DNA of 7,542 nt. Origin: an uncultured Lachnospiraceae bacterium. GTDB lineage: Bacteria > Bacillota > Clostridia > Lachnospirales > Lachnospiraceae. The notes below the pieces were generated by a model. The model searched no databases, had not been told where the DNA came from, and saw only the letters and a list, made by a program, of their open reading frames with translations. Positions 1 through 5,961 of this stretch are shown piece by piece (the stretch's first letter is position 1; the number at the start of each line of letters is the position of its first letter). The position numbers and the translations under genes were made by a program. Location: positions 1-7,542 of the forward strand of contig CAJUQZ010000179.1 of the NCBI GenBank assembly GCA_910588755.1, given 5' to 3'.

Positions 1-844
1 GGTTTAGCCAAACCACCGGCAGAGCCGGTGGTTTGGCCGTATGGCTGTGACTTTCGGCTTCAATCTCCTTTAATTCCTCAAATGACAAGAGCGGAATATA
101 TTCAGCAATTTCTTCCAGTGACATTTTACCTTTTTTTATCATTCTCGTTGCTGTTTCCCTTGCATTTTTTAATTCTGCTTCATTCCTCATATCTTCCATA
201 ATCTTACACATAGCCGCAACTCCTTTCTCGTCCTGCTTAAAATATCGTGCCCTTTTAGCAAGTGCTTCATAATTCATATCGTCGGGGTTCGTGCATGAAA
301 AATCGTGCATTGGTTTACCGACTTCATCATTGCCCCTATATTTCCCATTAACATATATGATATGCGAACCGTCGCCAAACAATTCCTTTCCCTCGTTGGT
401 TTCCACATACCGCTGTATATGATATATGGCTTGATTTTTTCCCATAACATCATTCTCTGTAATAAAAATTACATAGCTGTCGGGAATATCCTCCGTATCA
501 TCACCAGCTTTTAATATATGCGCATCTAATAAACTGCTATTGTGTCTTGCCCTTTTTGCACCTGCTCCTGCATCTTTCCTTTGAATTTCAATGTCAAACT
601 CTTTCTTGGTGCTGTCAACCGCATGAACGTCTAAAATGGCAGAACGCCCCTGCAAATTCTTCAACGGCTCTTGTGTCCTGACCGATTTGATTTTTATGTC
701 CTCCCGCCCTAAAACAATCCGCAGTATCAGTTCCACACCCTCAAAATTATCTGCAAGGCAGACCGTCATAAAATCATCGTCCATATATCGGAGTGATTTC
801 AGACGTTCCAAGTCCTGCCTGTGTGTCTGCTCTGGTGTACTCAA
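1..844 (-). CDS. Rpn-family PD-(D/E)XK nuclease / putative transposase, 3' end outside window
   Basis: This minus-strand frame runs open for about 281 codons to the window edge, so the C-terminus is not seen. The likely start is TTG at 844-842 (MSTPEQTHRQD), preceded by an AGGTGA ribosome binding site about 5 nt upstream; in-frame stops lie further upstream. Residues about 65-90 carry the PD-(D/E)XK core: Asp72 in AILDVHAVD, then Glu86 and Gln88 in FDIEIQRKDAGAGAKRARHN. This pattern is typical of the Rpn/PF12784 family, which is abundant and multicopy in Lachnospiraceae. Family members are metal-dependent DNA endonucleases, some linked to recombination. The C-terminal part (about residues 200-260) is charged and helical, as in relatives. 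The last visible residues (about 268-281, AKPPALPVVWLN) are simply the translation of a palindrome at 7-37, so the original end may have been altered by a repeat. Family call is strong; biological role is unknown. Confidence 0.85.
   Translation of the reverse strand, partial: MSTPEQTHRQDLERLKSLRYMDDDFMTVCLADNFEGVELILRIVLGREDIKIKSVRTQEPLKNLQGRSAILDVHAVDSTKKEFDIEIQRKDAGAGAKRARHNSSLLDAHILKAGDDTEDIPDSYVIFITENDVMGKNQAIYHIQRYVETNEGKELFGDGSHIIYVNGKYRGNDEVGKPMHDFSCTNPDDMNYEALAKRARYFKQDEKGVAAMCKIMEDMRNEAELKNARETATRMIKKGKMSLEEIAEYIPLLSFEELKEIEAESHSHTAKPPALPVVWLN
7..37. repeat. Perfect 14-bp palindromic hairpin at the nuclease C-terminus
   Basis: GCCAAACCACCGGC (7-20) and its exact reverse complement (24-37) are separated by only AGA. 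The hairpin is GC-rich and lies inside the open nuclease frame. It looks like a dispersed palindromic (REP-like) unit or a terminator hairpin that is being read through. Whether a T-run follows on the minus strand cannot be judged because the window ends. Confidence 0.7.
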
Positions 845-1050
845 AAATATCACCTTCTTCCACTGCCTTTATTATACATCTAACAATCCTTTTTGAAAAC
901 TGAATTTTTCGTGAATTTTCTATAACTCCACATCATTACGCTTTTTATTTTACTCGCCATTCTGTTAAAGGTTCTGCATACGCTCCTTTAGGGGAATTGA
1001 TGGCGTTTATTAAAAAAATTGCCGTAATGATGAGTGAACAAAAGTACTTC

Positions 1051-1079
1051 TTGACACAATGATAAAACCATGATATTTT
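1051..1079 (+). promoter_or_regulatory. Candidate sigma-A promoter upstream of the pyrophosphatase-like gene
   Basis: TTGACA at 1051-1056 is followed by a 17-nt spacer and TATTTT at 1074-1079. A TG one base before the -10 gives an extended -10. Transcription would start near 1086, leaving a leader of roughly 110 nt that covers the gene remnant at 1085-1180. Confidence 0.5.
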
Positions 1080-1084
1080 TTTAG

Positions 1085-1180
1085 CACAATCTGGAAGCGC
1101 ACAGGATAGAAATTCCCTATGCGGGGACGGGCTGTAATCTGTTTGTGGAAAATGCGGATATATTGACTGACCCGCCATAG
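1085..1180 (+). pseudogene. Orphan reading-frame tail (31 codons), possible remnant of a deleted gene
   Basis: Between an in-frame TAG (1082-1084) and a TAG stop (1178-1180) lies an open stretch reading HNLEAHRIEIPYAGTGCNLF and then VENADILTDPP. It has no start codon, has coding-like composition, and ends just where the next gene's ribosome binding site begins (AGGAGG 1179-1184). This is what the 3' end of a truncated upstream operon partner would look like. I do not recognise the family. Confidence 0.3.
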
Positions 1181-1196
1181 GAGGAAGAATAATATT

Positions 1197-1553
1197 ATGA
1201 ATGCGTATGACAGGGAGTTCTGGGAACTGTTAGATAAAATGTTTGCAAAGTACGATATCGAAATTGACCGTCCAAAGGGATCACCCCATCCGAAATACCC
1301 AGACTATATATATCCGTTGGACTATGGATTTTTGAAGGGAACGGTATCCTCTGATGGGGCGGGAATTGACGTCTGGGTTGGCGGGAGTGACCAGAAGCGT
1401 GTAAATGGGATTATTAGTTCTGTTGATTTTGTGAAGGGGGATTCAGAAATAAAAATCCTGTATGCATGCACGGATCAGGAAATCGAATTAATATACCAGG
1501 AACATAACCACACCAGTGGTATGAAGGGAATCCTGACACTGCGAAAGGAATAG
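1197..1553 (+). CDS. Inorganic pyrophosphatase-like protein (short, 118 aa)
   Basis: The protein resembles the core of class I inorganic pyrophosphatases: IDRPKGSPHPKYPDYIYPLDYG at about residues 23-44, then LKGTVSSDGAGIDVWVG at about 46-62. Known class I enzymes hydrolyse pyrophosphate with Mg2+ bound by aspartates in a DxDPxD signature and are about 175 residues long. Here the signature region reads D53-G-A-G-I-D58, so the middle metal-binding aspartate and the proline are missing, and the chain is only 118 residues. Similar short proteins occur in Firmicutes, and their activity should not be assumed. The start ATG has AGGAGG at 1179-1184, a rather long 12-nt spacer. The gene may share the 1051-1079 promoter with the GNAT remnant 60 nt downstream. 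Confidence 0.7.
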   Translation: MNAYDREFWELLDKMFAKYDIEIDRPKGSPHPKYPDYIYPLDYGFLKGTVSSDGAGIDVWVGGSDQKRVNGIISSVDFVKGDSEIKILYACTDQEIELIYQEHNHTSGMKGILTLRKE

Positions 1554-1613
1554 GACAGTGTACAGGCGAAAAGCATAAGCAGATAGAAGTTATATTCATA
1601 GAAGGAGGACTAT

Positions 1614-1952
1614 ATGGACGAGAATATTTGCGGGGAAATTCAGCTTGTCGATAATATTTTGCAAGCCGAGGATTTTGTAAGGCTTAGAATCGAGACAGGA
1701 TTTGCCAGCATCCCGGTGGAGCATGCCAGGAGGGCTTTGCAAAATGGTATCATTCTGCCCCGGTTTCAGAGAAAAGGCATCGGAACAATGATAGTGAATC
1801 ATTTAGTAGCATATGCAAGAGCGCATTCTGACACTGGGAAATTCACGACAATCGGAGGCGTTTCCGCGAAAGGCAAGGAGGTCTTTTACGAGAAAATAGG
1901 GTTTGAGATTATTCCAAATGGAATCAGAAAAATGCTAGAGATCGAAGAATAG
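1614..1952 (+). pseudogene. GNAT N-acetyltransferase with an internal in-frame deletion
   Basis: The N-terminus (about residues 9-45, IQLVDNILQAEDFVRLRIETG) and the C-terminal half match small GNAT acetyltransferases. The acetyl-CoA-binding motif A is RFQRKGIGTMIV (about 50-61), followed by SAKGKEVFYEKIGFEIIPN (about 84-102). In this family about 35-40 residues holding strands beta2 to beta4 normally lie between the first helices and motif A. Here residues about 43-48 (QNGIIL) join the two halves directly, close to position 1750. The total is 112 residues against a usual 140-150. The ribosome binding site is good (AAGGAGG 1602-1608, spacer 5 nt), so a product may still be made, but the fold lacks its central sheet and is probably inactive. 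The reading frame is otherwise clean, which suggests a recent deletion. Confidence 0.6.
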
Positions 1953-1965
1953 GGCAATTTCTATT

Positions 1966-1994
1966 CAGACAAGGTCATGGATTCATGATATACT
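1966..1994 (+). promoter_or_regulatory. Candidate promoter of the araC-like/clpP pair
   Basis: CAGACA (1966-1971), a 17-nt spacer and TATACT (1989-1994), with an extended -10 TG at 1986-1987. It leaves a leader of about 120 nt before the SD-proximal ATG at 2119. Confidence 0.5.
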
Positions 1995-2118
1995 AAGAAC
2001 TGTAAGTACTGTAATATGCGGCAAAAGGATGTCCTGTGAGATAGAATACAGTGTCATTTGTCTGGATCACCTCTTAGGGCTGTCTTTGTTGCAGATACAC
2101 AGTTTCTGAAGGGAGGGT

Positions 2119-2545
2119 ATGAACATGTGTGATGACCATGTTGTCAAAAAAATTGTTTCTTATTATTGAAGAACATCTAGGAGAGGACCTTTCGCTGGAC
2201 AGGATTGCAGGGGCGCTTGGGTATTCCAAGTTTTATATCGCCCGCACCTTTGCAAATGCGACAGGCTGTACGATCTACAAGTACATTCAGGGAAGGCGTC
2301 TGACGCTTGCTGCAAAGAAGCTTGTCTGTACAAGTGAGCCGATTATCGAGATTGCATACGAGGCACAGTACAATTCGCAGCAGGCTTTTACACTAGCGTT
2401 TGGCAGACTGTATGGGTGTACACCTCAATCCTATCGGAGAAAGGGCGTTTTTGAACCAGGTCAGCCGAGCTTGTTGGGTGCCTATTCTTGCGTTTCATCT
2501 GCAGCGTGCGCGATTGACAGGATTGGAGGCAGGATGGCGGCATGA
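2119..2545 (+). pseudogene. Short AraC-family transcriptional regulator with an apparent N-terminal frameshift
   Basis: Two frames together give one recognisable protein. From ATG 2119, placed right behind AAGGGAGGG (2109-2117), the frame reads MNMCDDHVVKKIVSY and then hits TGA at 2167-2169. The next frame continues IEEHLGEDLSLDRIAGALGY, the usual continuation of short AraC regulators beginning M-N-M-x-D-D-H-V-V-K-K-I. One extra T around 2158-2167 (TCTTATTATTGAA instead of TCTTATATTGAA) would explain the break. The body holds both helix-turn-helix motifs of an AraC DNA-binding domain: GYSKFYIARTFANATGCTIY, then PIIEIAYEAQYNSQQAFTLAF. There is no long effector domain; the total is about 140 residues, normal for this subgroup. 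Translation could still start at in-frame GTG 2129 or ATG 2132 or 2138, but these are poorly spaced from the SD. The stop overlaps the clpP start (ATGA). A sequencing error is the alternative. Confidence 0.7.
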
Positions 2546-3135
2546 GTATGATTCCATATGTAATTGAGCAGACCAGCAGGGGCGAGCGCAGCTATGATAT
2601 TTTCTCACGGTTGTTGTCAGACCGGATTATCTTTCTGGGGGAGGAGGTCAGTGACACGGCGGCGGGACTGGTCGTCGCGCAGCTGCTTCATCTGGAAGGG
2701 GAAGATCCCAAGAAGGACATCCAGCTGTATATCAACAGTCCAGGCGGCTCTGTCACCGCGGGATTTGCCATCTATGACACGATGCGCTACATTCAGTGTG
2801 ATGTCTCGACGATCTGTGTCGGGCTTGCGGCAAGCTTCGGCGCGATCCTGCTTGCGGGCGGGACGAAGGGTAAGCGCATCGCCCTCGCAAACGCAGAGAT
2901 CATGATACACCAGCCTGCGATTCACGGGAATGGTATTACGGGGCAGGCGACAGATATCGGGATTATGTCTGACCACATGCAGAGGAGCAGGCAGCGGTTA
3001 AACCGCATTTTGGCGGAGAGCACGGGGAAAACGATTGAGGAGATCGCCCTTGCGACAGAGCGGGACAATTATATGTCTGCGCAGGAAGCACTGGAGTTTG
3101 GACTGATTGACAAAGTGATTGCGCAGAGAACATAA
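2542..3135 (+). CDS. clpP: ClpP-type ATP-dependent Clp protease proteolytic subunit
   Basis: This is a cytoplasmic serine protease subunit that forms tetradecameric barrels and degrades proteins unfolded by ClpX/ClpC-type ATPases. At 197 residues it has the usual ClpP length. The catalytic triad is visible: Ser98 in [14 protein letters not shown], His123 in MIHQP, Asp175 in [12 protein letters not shown]. The substrate-pocket motif [18 protein letters not shown] is at about residues 64-81. The active-site stretch is ASFGAILL rather than the usual housekeeping ASMGAFLL, and it is not next to clpX or tig. It is therefore more likely an additional, accessory ClpP copy of the type seen in Clostridia. 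The start overlaps the stop of the AraC-like gene by ATGA, implying translational coupling. The nearest SD-like sequence (GGAGG 2525-2529) is 12 nt away, so coupling may matter. A second possible start is ATG 2548. Confidence 0.93.
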   Translation: MSMIPYVIEQTSRGERSYDIFSRLLSDRIIFLGEEVSDTAAGLVVAQLLHLEGEDPKKDIQLYINSPGGSVTAGFAIYDTMRYIQCDVSTICVGLAASFGAILLAGGTKGKRIALANAEIMIHQPAIHGNGITGQATDIGIMSDHMQRSRQRLNRILAESTGKTIEEIALATERDNYMSAQEALEFGLIDKVIAQRT

Positions 3136-3174
3136 GGGGTGGGGAAAGTTTTCCCGCCCCTTATGTTCTCTGCG
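3122..3174 (+). terminator. 25-bp hairpin covering the clpP stop codon, probable terminator
   Basis: Positions 3122-3146 pair with 3150-3174 over 25 base pairs, including two G-U wobbles (3140:3156 and 3144:3152), around a 3-nt loop. The left arm contains the last clpP codons and its TAA (3133-3135). The inner part (AAGGGG.GGGGAA pairing with TTCCCGCCCCTT) followed by TTATGTTCT resembles an intrinsic terminator. The outer half extends the pairing through the tail, and no long T-run follows the full stem. Termination and 3'-end protection are both possible. Confidence 0.6.
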
Positions 3175-3191
3175 AATTATAGCGCGCTGGA

Positions 3192-3221
3192 TTTACAAGA
3201 GCGGACAGAGTATGTTATAAT
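3192..3221 (+). promoter_or_regulatory. Sigma-A promoter of the flavin reductase-rubredoxin/folD transcript
   Basis: TTTACA (3192-3197), an 18-nt spacer and a perfect TATAAT (3216-3221), with an extended -10 TG at 3213-3214. Transcription should start near 3228, giving a leader of about 38 nt. Confidence 0.75.
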
Positions 3222-3265
3222 GCTAGTCAGTAGCTTATTTTAATTGTTTTCAGGAGGAAATTTCT

Positions 3266-3865
3266 ATGGACAAAAAAGCAATGTACAACCTGACTTACGG
3301 GCTGTTTATCCTGACGGCCAGGGAGGGGGACAAGGACAATGGCTGTATCGTAAACACGGTCTCGCAGGTCACGACGGAGCCAAACCGCATCGTGGTGGCA
3401 GTGAACAAAAGCAATTATACACATGGTATGATTGAGCGAACAGGCGTGTTTAACGTGTCGATCCTGACGGAGAAGTCAAAGTTTGACACATACAAACATT
3501 GGGGCTTTCAGAGCGGTGCAAATGTGGACAAGGTGGAGGCAGTCACATATCAGCGTGCGGAAAACGGGGTGATCTACCTTGCGGAGGAGACCAATGCATA
3601 TCTTGCGGCTAAGGTGGTATCTGCGACGGATCTTGGCACACATACACTGTTTCTTGCGGATGTGACGGATGGGGCAGTGTTGTCGGAGGACAATTCCGTG
3701 ACCTACAGTTATTATCAGAAAAATATTAAGACAGCGCCTGCGGAGAAGAAAAAAGGGTTTATCTGTACCGTGTGCGGATATATTTATGAGGGCGATGTCC
3801 TTCCTGAAGATTTCATCTGCCCGTGGTGCAAGCATCCGGCGTCTGACTTTAAGCGAATGGAGTAA
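3266..3865 (+). CDS. Flavin reductase-rubredoxin fusion (high-molecular-weight rubredoxin, Hrb type)
   Basis: Residues about 1-150 form a flavin reductase-like FMN-binding split-barrel domain (MYNLTYGLFILTA, NGCIVNTVSQVTTEPNRIVV, FNVSILTE, WGFQSGAN). After a short linker (APAEKKK) residues 165-199 form a minimal rubredoxin: Cys167-x-x-Cys170 in CTVCGYIYEG and Cys185-x-x-Cys188 in CPWC, which together bind one iron. The combination matches the Hrb proteins of acetogens and other anaerobes, where the known role is to pass electrons from NAD(P)H to flavodiiron or related proteins for O2/NO detoxification. The partner here is not in the window. The start ATG has AGGAGG at 3252-3257 with an 8-nt spacer. 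The rubredoxin loop is of the short rubrerythrin kind. folD follows after only 29 nt without a terminator, so the two are likely co-transcribed. Confidence 0.9.
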   Translation: MDKKAMYNLTYGLFILTAREGDKDNGCIVNTVSQVTTEPNRIVVAVNKSNYTHGMIERTGVFNVSILTEKSKFDTYKHWGFQSGANVDKVEAVTYQRAENGVIYLAEETNAYLAAKVVSATDLGTHTLFLADVTDGAVLSEDNSVTYSYYQKNIKTAPAEKKKGFICTVCGYIYEGDVLPEDFICPWCKHPASDFKRME

Positions 3866-3894
3866 GAGCAAAAAAGATAAAGGAGAGTCATAAG

Positions 3895-4731
3895 ATGTAT
3901 CAGATCATAGATGGAAAGAAGATTTCACAGGAAATCAAGGACGAGCTCAAGGAAAAAGTGACCGCGCTAAAGGCGCAGGGAAAGACAATCTGTCTTGCGG
4001 TGATCCAGGTGGGCAGCGATCCGGCATCGAGCGTGTATGTTGGTAACAAGAAAAAAGCGTGCGCTTATATCGGGATAGAGTCCCTGGCATATGAGCTTCC
4101 GGAGGAGACAACACAACAGGAGCTTCTTGCGCTGGTGCAAACACTCAATGCAGATGAAAAGGTAAACGGCATTTTAGTCCAGCTTCCGCTTCCGGGTCAG
4201 ATCAATGAGGAGAAGGTCATTCAGACAATTGCGCCGGAGAAAGATGTCGATGGATTTCATGAGAAAAATGTCGGTGCGCTCTGCGTGGGTAGTAAGGGGT
4301 ATGTATCCTGCACGCCGCTTGGCATTATCCAGCTACTAAAGCGCTCCGGCGTCGAAATTTCTGGGAAGCACTGCGTCGTGATTGGACGCAGCAATATTGT
4401 GGGCAAACCGATGGCAATGTTGTTGCTGCGTGAGAACGGTACGGTCACGGTCTGCCATTCGCGCACACAGAATCTGAAAGAGATTACAAGGCAGGCGGAT
4501 ATTCTCGTGGTGGCAGTTGGAAAGCCAAAGTTTGTCGATGATTCTTATATTAAGGAGGGTGCAGTCGTCATTGATGTCGGCATACACAGGGACGAGAACA
4601 ACAAGCTCTGCGGGGATGTCGATTTTGAGAAGGTCGCGCCGCACACAAGTGCCATCACGCCTGTGCCAGGCGGTGTAGGGCCAATGACAATTGCGATGCT
4701 GATGCACAACTGTGTGTCGTCGGTGGAGTGA
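3895..4731 (+). CDS. folD: Bifunctional methylenetetrahydrofolate dehydrogenase/methenyltetrahydrofolate cyclohydrolase FolD
   Basis: This enzyme interconverts 5,10-methylene-, 5,10-methenyl- and 10-formyl-tetrahydrofolate, feeding purine, Met-tRNA formylation and one-carbon metabolism in the cytoplasm. At 278 residues it has normal length. Family landmarks are intact: Tyr48 and the catalytic Lys52 in SVYVGNKKKA, Gln96 in GILVQLPLP, Asp119 in PEKDVDGFH, the dinucleotide-binding GRSNIVGKP at 164-172, VIDVGIH at about 225-231, and the terminal PVPGGVGPMT at 256-265. AAGGAG (3880-3885) lies 9 nt before the ATG. The close spacing to the upstream Hrb-type gene implies one operon using the 3192-3221 promoter. 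It converges on the dus gene, with only 64 nt between the two stop codons. Confidence 0.96.
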   Translation: MYQIIDGKKISQEIKDELKEKVTALKAQGKTICLAVIQVGSDPASSVYVGNKKKACAYIGIESLAYELPEETTQQELLALVQTLNADEKVNGILVQLPLPGQINEEKVIQTIAPEKDVDGFHEKNVGALCVGSKGYVSCTPLGIIQLLKRSGVEISGKHCVVIGRSNIVGKPMAMLLLRENGTVTVCHSRTQNLKEITRQADILVVAVGKPKFVDDSYIKEGAVVIDVGIHRDENNKLCGDVDFEKVAPHTSAITPVPGGVGPMTIAMLMHNCVSSVE

Positions 4732-4756
4732 CTTGAGATACAAAATATGTTCGAAA

Positions 4757-4796
4757 GGCGTTTTCTATCAGATGCATGTCATCCTTTGACACGCCC
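4757..4796. terminator. Weak stem-loop between convergent folD and dus
   Basis: GGCGT (4757-4761) can pair with ACGCC (4791-4795) around a long loop. That loop holds a second small hairpin, TGTCA-TCCTT-TGACA (4777-4791). On the minus strand the outer stem is followed by TTTCG, a very short T-run. It is the only structure in the 64-nt convergent gap, so it may serve both genes, but it is not a strong terminator. Confidence 0.3.
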
Positions 4797-5734
4797 TAAA
4801 CAAGTTCACATTCGCGGAACAGGTTGTTGACAGCGATCCTGTACGCTGTATAGTCAGTGGCTTTTCGTATTTTTTTGAGATGGCTCTCTGACGCTGCAAA
4901 GCTTCCGCTAAGGTAAGTCCATAAGTCCTTCATCTTGAAAAGCGTTGGCGTCTCTCCGGGCATCAGTGCCGCGTAGCCGGCAAAGATTTCATCATGGAAA
5001 GCCCTTAGGTTCTCCCTGGTATACAGTCTGGCAGCGTCAGTTCTTTTCAGCTGAGCGGCAAGCGCGGGGTTTCTTAAAAGGCCGCGTCCAATCATAACGC
5101 AGTCTGTGTCAGGAACCGTTTTCAACAGTGCGTCGTAGCTGTTTTGGGAAGTGATATCCCCGTTGTAGCAGAGCGGGATACTAGGCAGGGCGGTCATGGC
5201 CGCAGCGAAAGCTTCCTTGTGGGGGGCAAATTTGTATTGCTCCCGCTGTAGGCGTGGGTGTATAATCAGCTCGGCAACTGGGTATTTCTGGTAGATGGTC
5301 AGCAGCTGCGCCCACTCATCGACGGATTCCACGCCGATTCTCGTCTTGATGGAGATGCGGATGGGGGACTTCTCAAAGATTTCATACAGGAAGCTGTCAA
5401 GCTTATCGGGAATGCTTAGAAAGCCCGCGCCGCGATTTCTGGCGGTGACTGTGCCAGATGGACAGCCTAGATTGAGATTGACCGTGGGATAGCCGTATTC
5501 AGCGAGTTTTTTTGTGATCTGTAGAAATTCGTCCGCGCGGTTTGTGAGAATCTGCGGTACAACCTCAAGGTTCTCGTTGTGTTCGGGCAGAATCTCGTTT
5601 TGCTCACGCCGGTTTGGCTTTTTGCTGGCGAGAAATGGCGTAAAGTACTTGTCAATACCGCCAAACCAGCGATTAAATGCATTTCTGTAGATGTAAGTCG
5701 TGATTCCCTCCATCGGGGCAAGGTATAGCTTCAT
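4796..5734 (-). CDS. tRNA-dihydrouridine synthase family protein (Dus)
   Basis: Dus enzymes are FMN-dependent and reduce uridines in the D-loop of tRNA using NADPH. With the start chosen here the protein is 312 residues and begins MKLYLAPMEGITTYIYRNAF, the standard FMN-binding opening of the family. The catalytic cysteine is Cys91 in NLNLGCPSGTVTARNRGAGF. Other landmarks are KTRIGV (about 130-135), His159 in LIIHPRLQREQY, CYNGDI (about 189-194) and MIGRGLLRNP (about 214-223). The frame is open for another 50 codons upstream to 5884, but that part crosses the promoter (5775-5803) and the left inverted repeat. ATG 5734 has AGAGGA (5746-5741) 6 nt upstream, so it is the real start. The gene is the first one outside the invertible segment. 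It may receive leaky transcription from the left-pointing flagellar promoter in the orientation shown. Confidence 0.92.
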   Translation of the reverse strand: MKLYLAPMEGITTYIYRNAFNRWFGGIDKYFTPFLASKKPNRREQNEILPEHNENLEVVPQILTNRADEFLQITKKLAEYGYPTVNLNLGCPSGTVTARNRGAGFLSIPDKLDSFLYEIFEKSPIRISIKTRIGVESVDEWAQLLTIYQKYPVAELIIHPRLQREQYKFAPHKEAFAAAMTALPSIPLCYNGDITSQNSYDALLKTVPDTDCVMIGRGLLRNPALAAQLKRTDAARLYTRENLRAFHDEIFAGYAALMPGETPTLFKMKDLWTYLSGSFAASESHLKKIRKATDYTAYRIAVNNLFRECELV

Positions 5735-5774
5735 AAAAATTCCTCTAAAAAATCGTTTTGTCTGGATTACAGCC

Positions 5775-5803
5775 ATCATACCACCGTGAAACTGGAATGT
5801 CAA
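5775..5803 (-). promoter_or_regulatory. Near-consensus sigma-A promoter of dus
   Basis: Read on the minus strand: TTGACA (5803-5798), exactly 17 nt, TATGAT (5780-5775). Expected start of transcription is near 5768, about 34 nt before the dus ATG. It lies outside the invertible segment, so dus should not depend on the switch. Confidence 0.85.
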
Positions 5804-5867
5804 ATCTGGTGTGTTGCCGGATAATGAGAAAGGTTTTAATTGGAATAATATTTGAAAATGGTAAAAT

Positions 5868-5911
5868 AATAAGAGATGCAACAAACTATTTAAATTGTTG
5901 CATCTCTTATT
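5868..5911. terminator. 17-bp hairpin spanning the left inverted repeat, orientation-dependent terminator candidate
   Basis: AATAAGAGATGCAACAA (5868-5884) is fully complementary to 5895-5911 across a 10-nt loop. On the minus strand the stem is followed by ATTTTACCATTTTC, a moderately U-rich tail; on the plus strand it is followed by TTACACC. The stem combines the recombination site with 7 bp formed between DNA outside the segment (5868-5874) and DNA inside it (5905-5911). It therefore exists only in the orientation shown. It would stop transcripts from the sigma-28 promoter at 5922-5949 before they reach dus. Confidence 0.55.
5875..5904 (-). repeat. Left inverted repeat / recombination site (IRL)
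   Basis: Read on the minus strand it is GATGCAACAATTTAAATAG, then TT, then TGTTGCATC. Its 7-bp arms TGCAACA and TGTTGCA (10 bp when extended) flank a 12-nt spacer, the usual architecture of a tyrosine-recombinase core site. It matches the right repeat (6884-6913) at 26 of 28 positions in inverted orientation. Confidence 0.85.
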
Positions 5912-5921
5912 TACACCTTAT

Positions 5922-5949
5922 ATATCGGTGGGGAATTTTCAAAACTTTA
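5922..5949 (-). promoter_or_regulatory. Sigma-28 (FliA/SigD) flagellar promoter pointing left, away from csrA-fliC
   Basis: On the minus strand TAAAGTTT (5949-5942) matches the sigma-28 -35 consensus TAAAGTTT exactly. CCGATAT (5928-5922), preceded by A, matches the -10 consensus GCCGATAA/T. The distance from TAAA to CCGATAT is 17 nt, one more than the usual 16. Transcription would start about 5914-5916, some 10 nt inside the left repeat. After inversion the promoter would face csrA with a leader of about 130 nt. Confidence 0.75.
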
Positions 5950-5961
5950 GTCCTATTTTAA

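Larger units (their letters stand above)
845..1196. other. AT-rich intergenic stretch between the nuclease and the pyrophosphatase-like gene
   Basis: No complete gene is convincing here. Positions 845-1050 show only AT-rich sequence with no structured signal that I can defend. Positions 1051-1079 look like a promoter, and 1085-1180 looks like the tail of a lost gene; both are listed separately. Confidence 0.5.

Noticed and set aside
305..896. Plus-strand small open frames at 305-514 and 636-896
   Set aside because: Both lie antisense to the nuclease gene, which has clear PD-(D/E)XK motifs in the minus frame.
945..1178. Minus-strand 77-aa open frame (MAGQSIYPHFPQ...)
   Set aside because: No ribosome binding site, composition not coding-like, and it runs opposite to the remnant frame and the 1051-1079 promoter. 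It looks like chance.
5840..5867. Plus-strand promoter TTGGAA-N16-TAAAAT reading into the left repeat
   Set aside because: Only 4 of 6 matches at the -35 in very AT-rich DNA, and it would meet the 17-bp hairpin at once. Not strong enough to annotate.
5735..5884. N-terminal extension of dus to 5884 (50 extra residues)
   Set aside because: It would cross the dus promoter and the left inverted repeat, and has no ribosome binding site. ATG 5734 has a good one and starts exactly at the family's conserved N-terminus.
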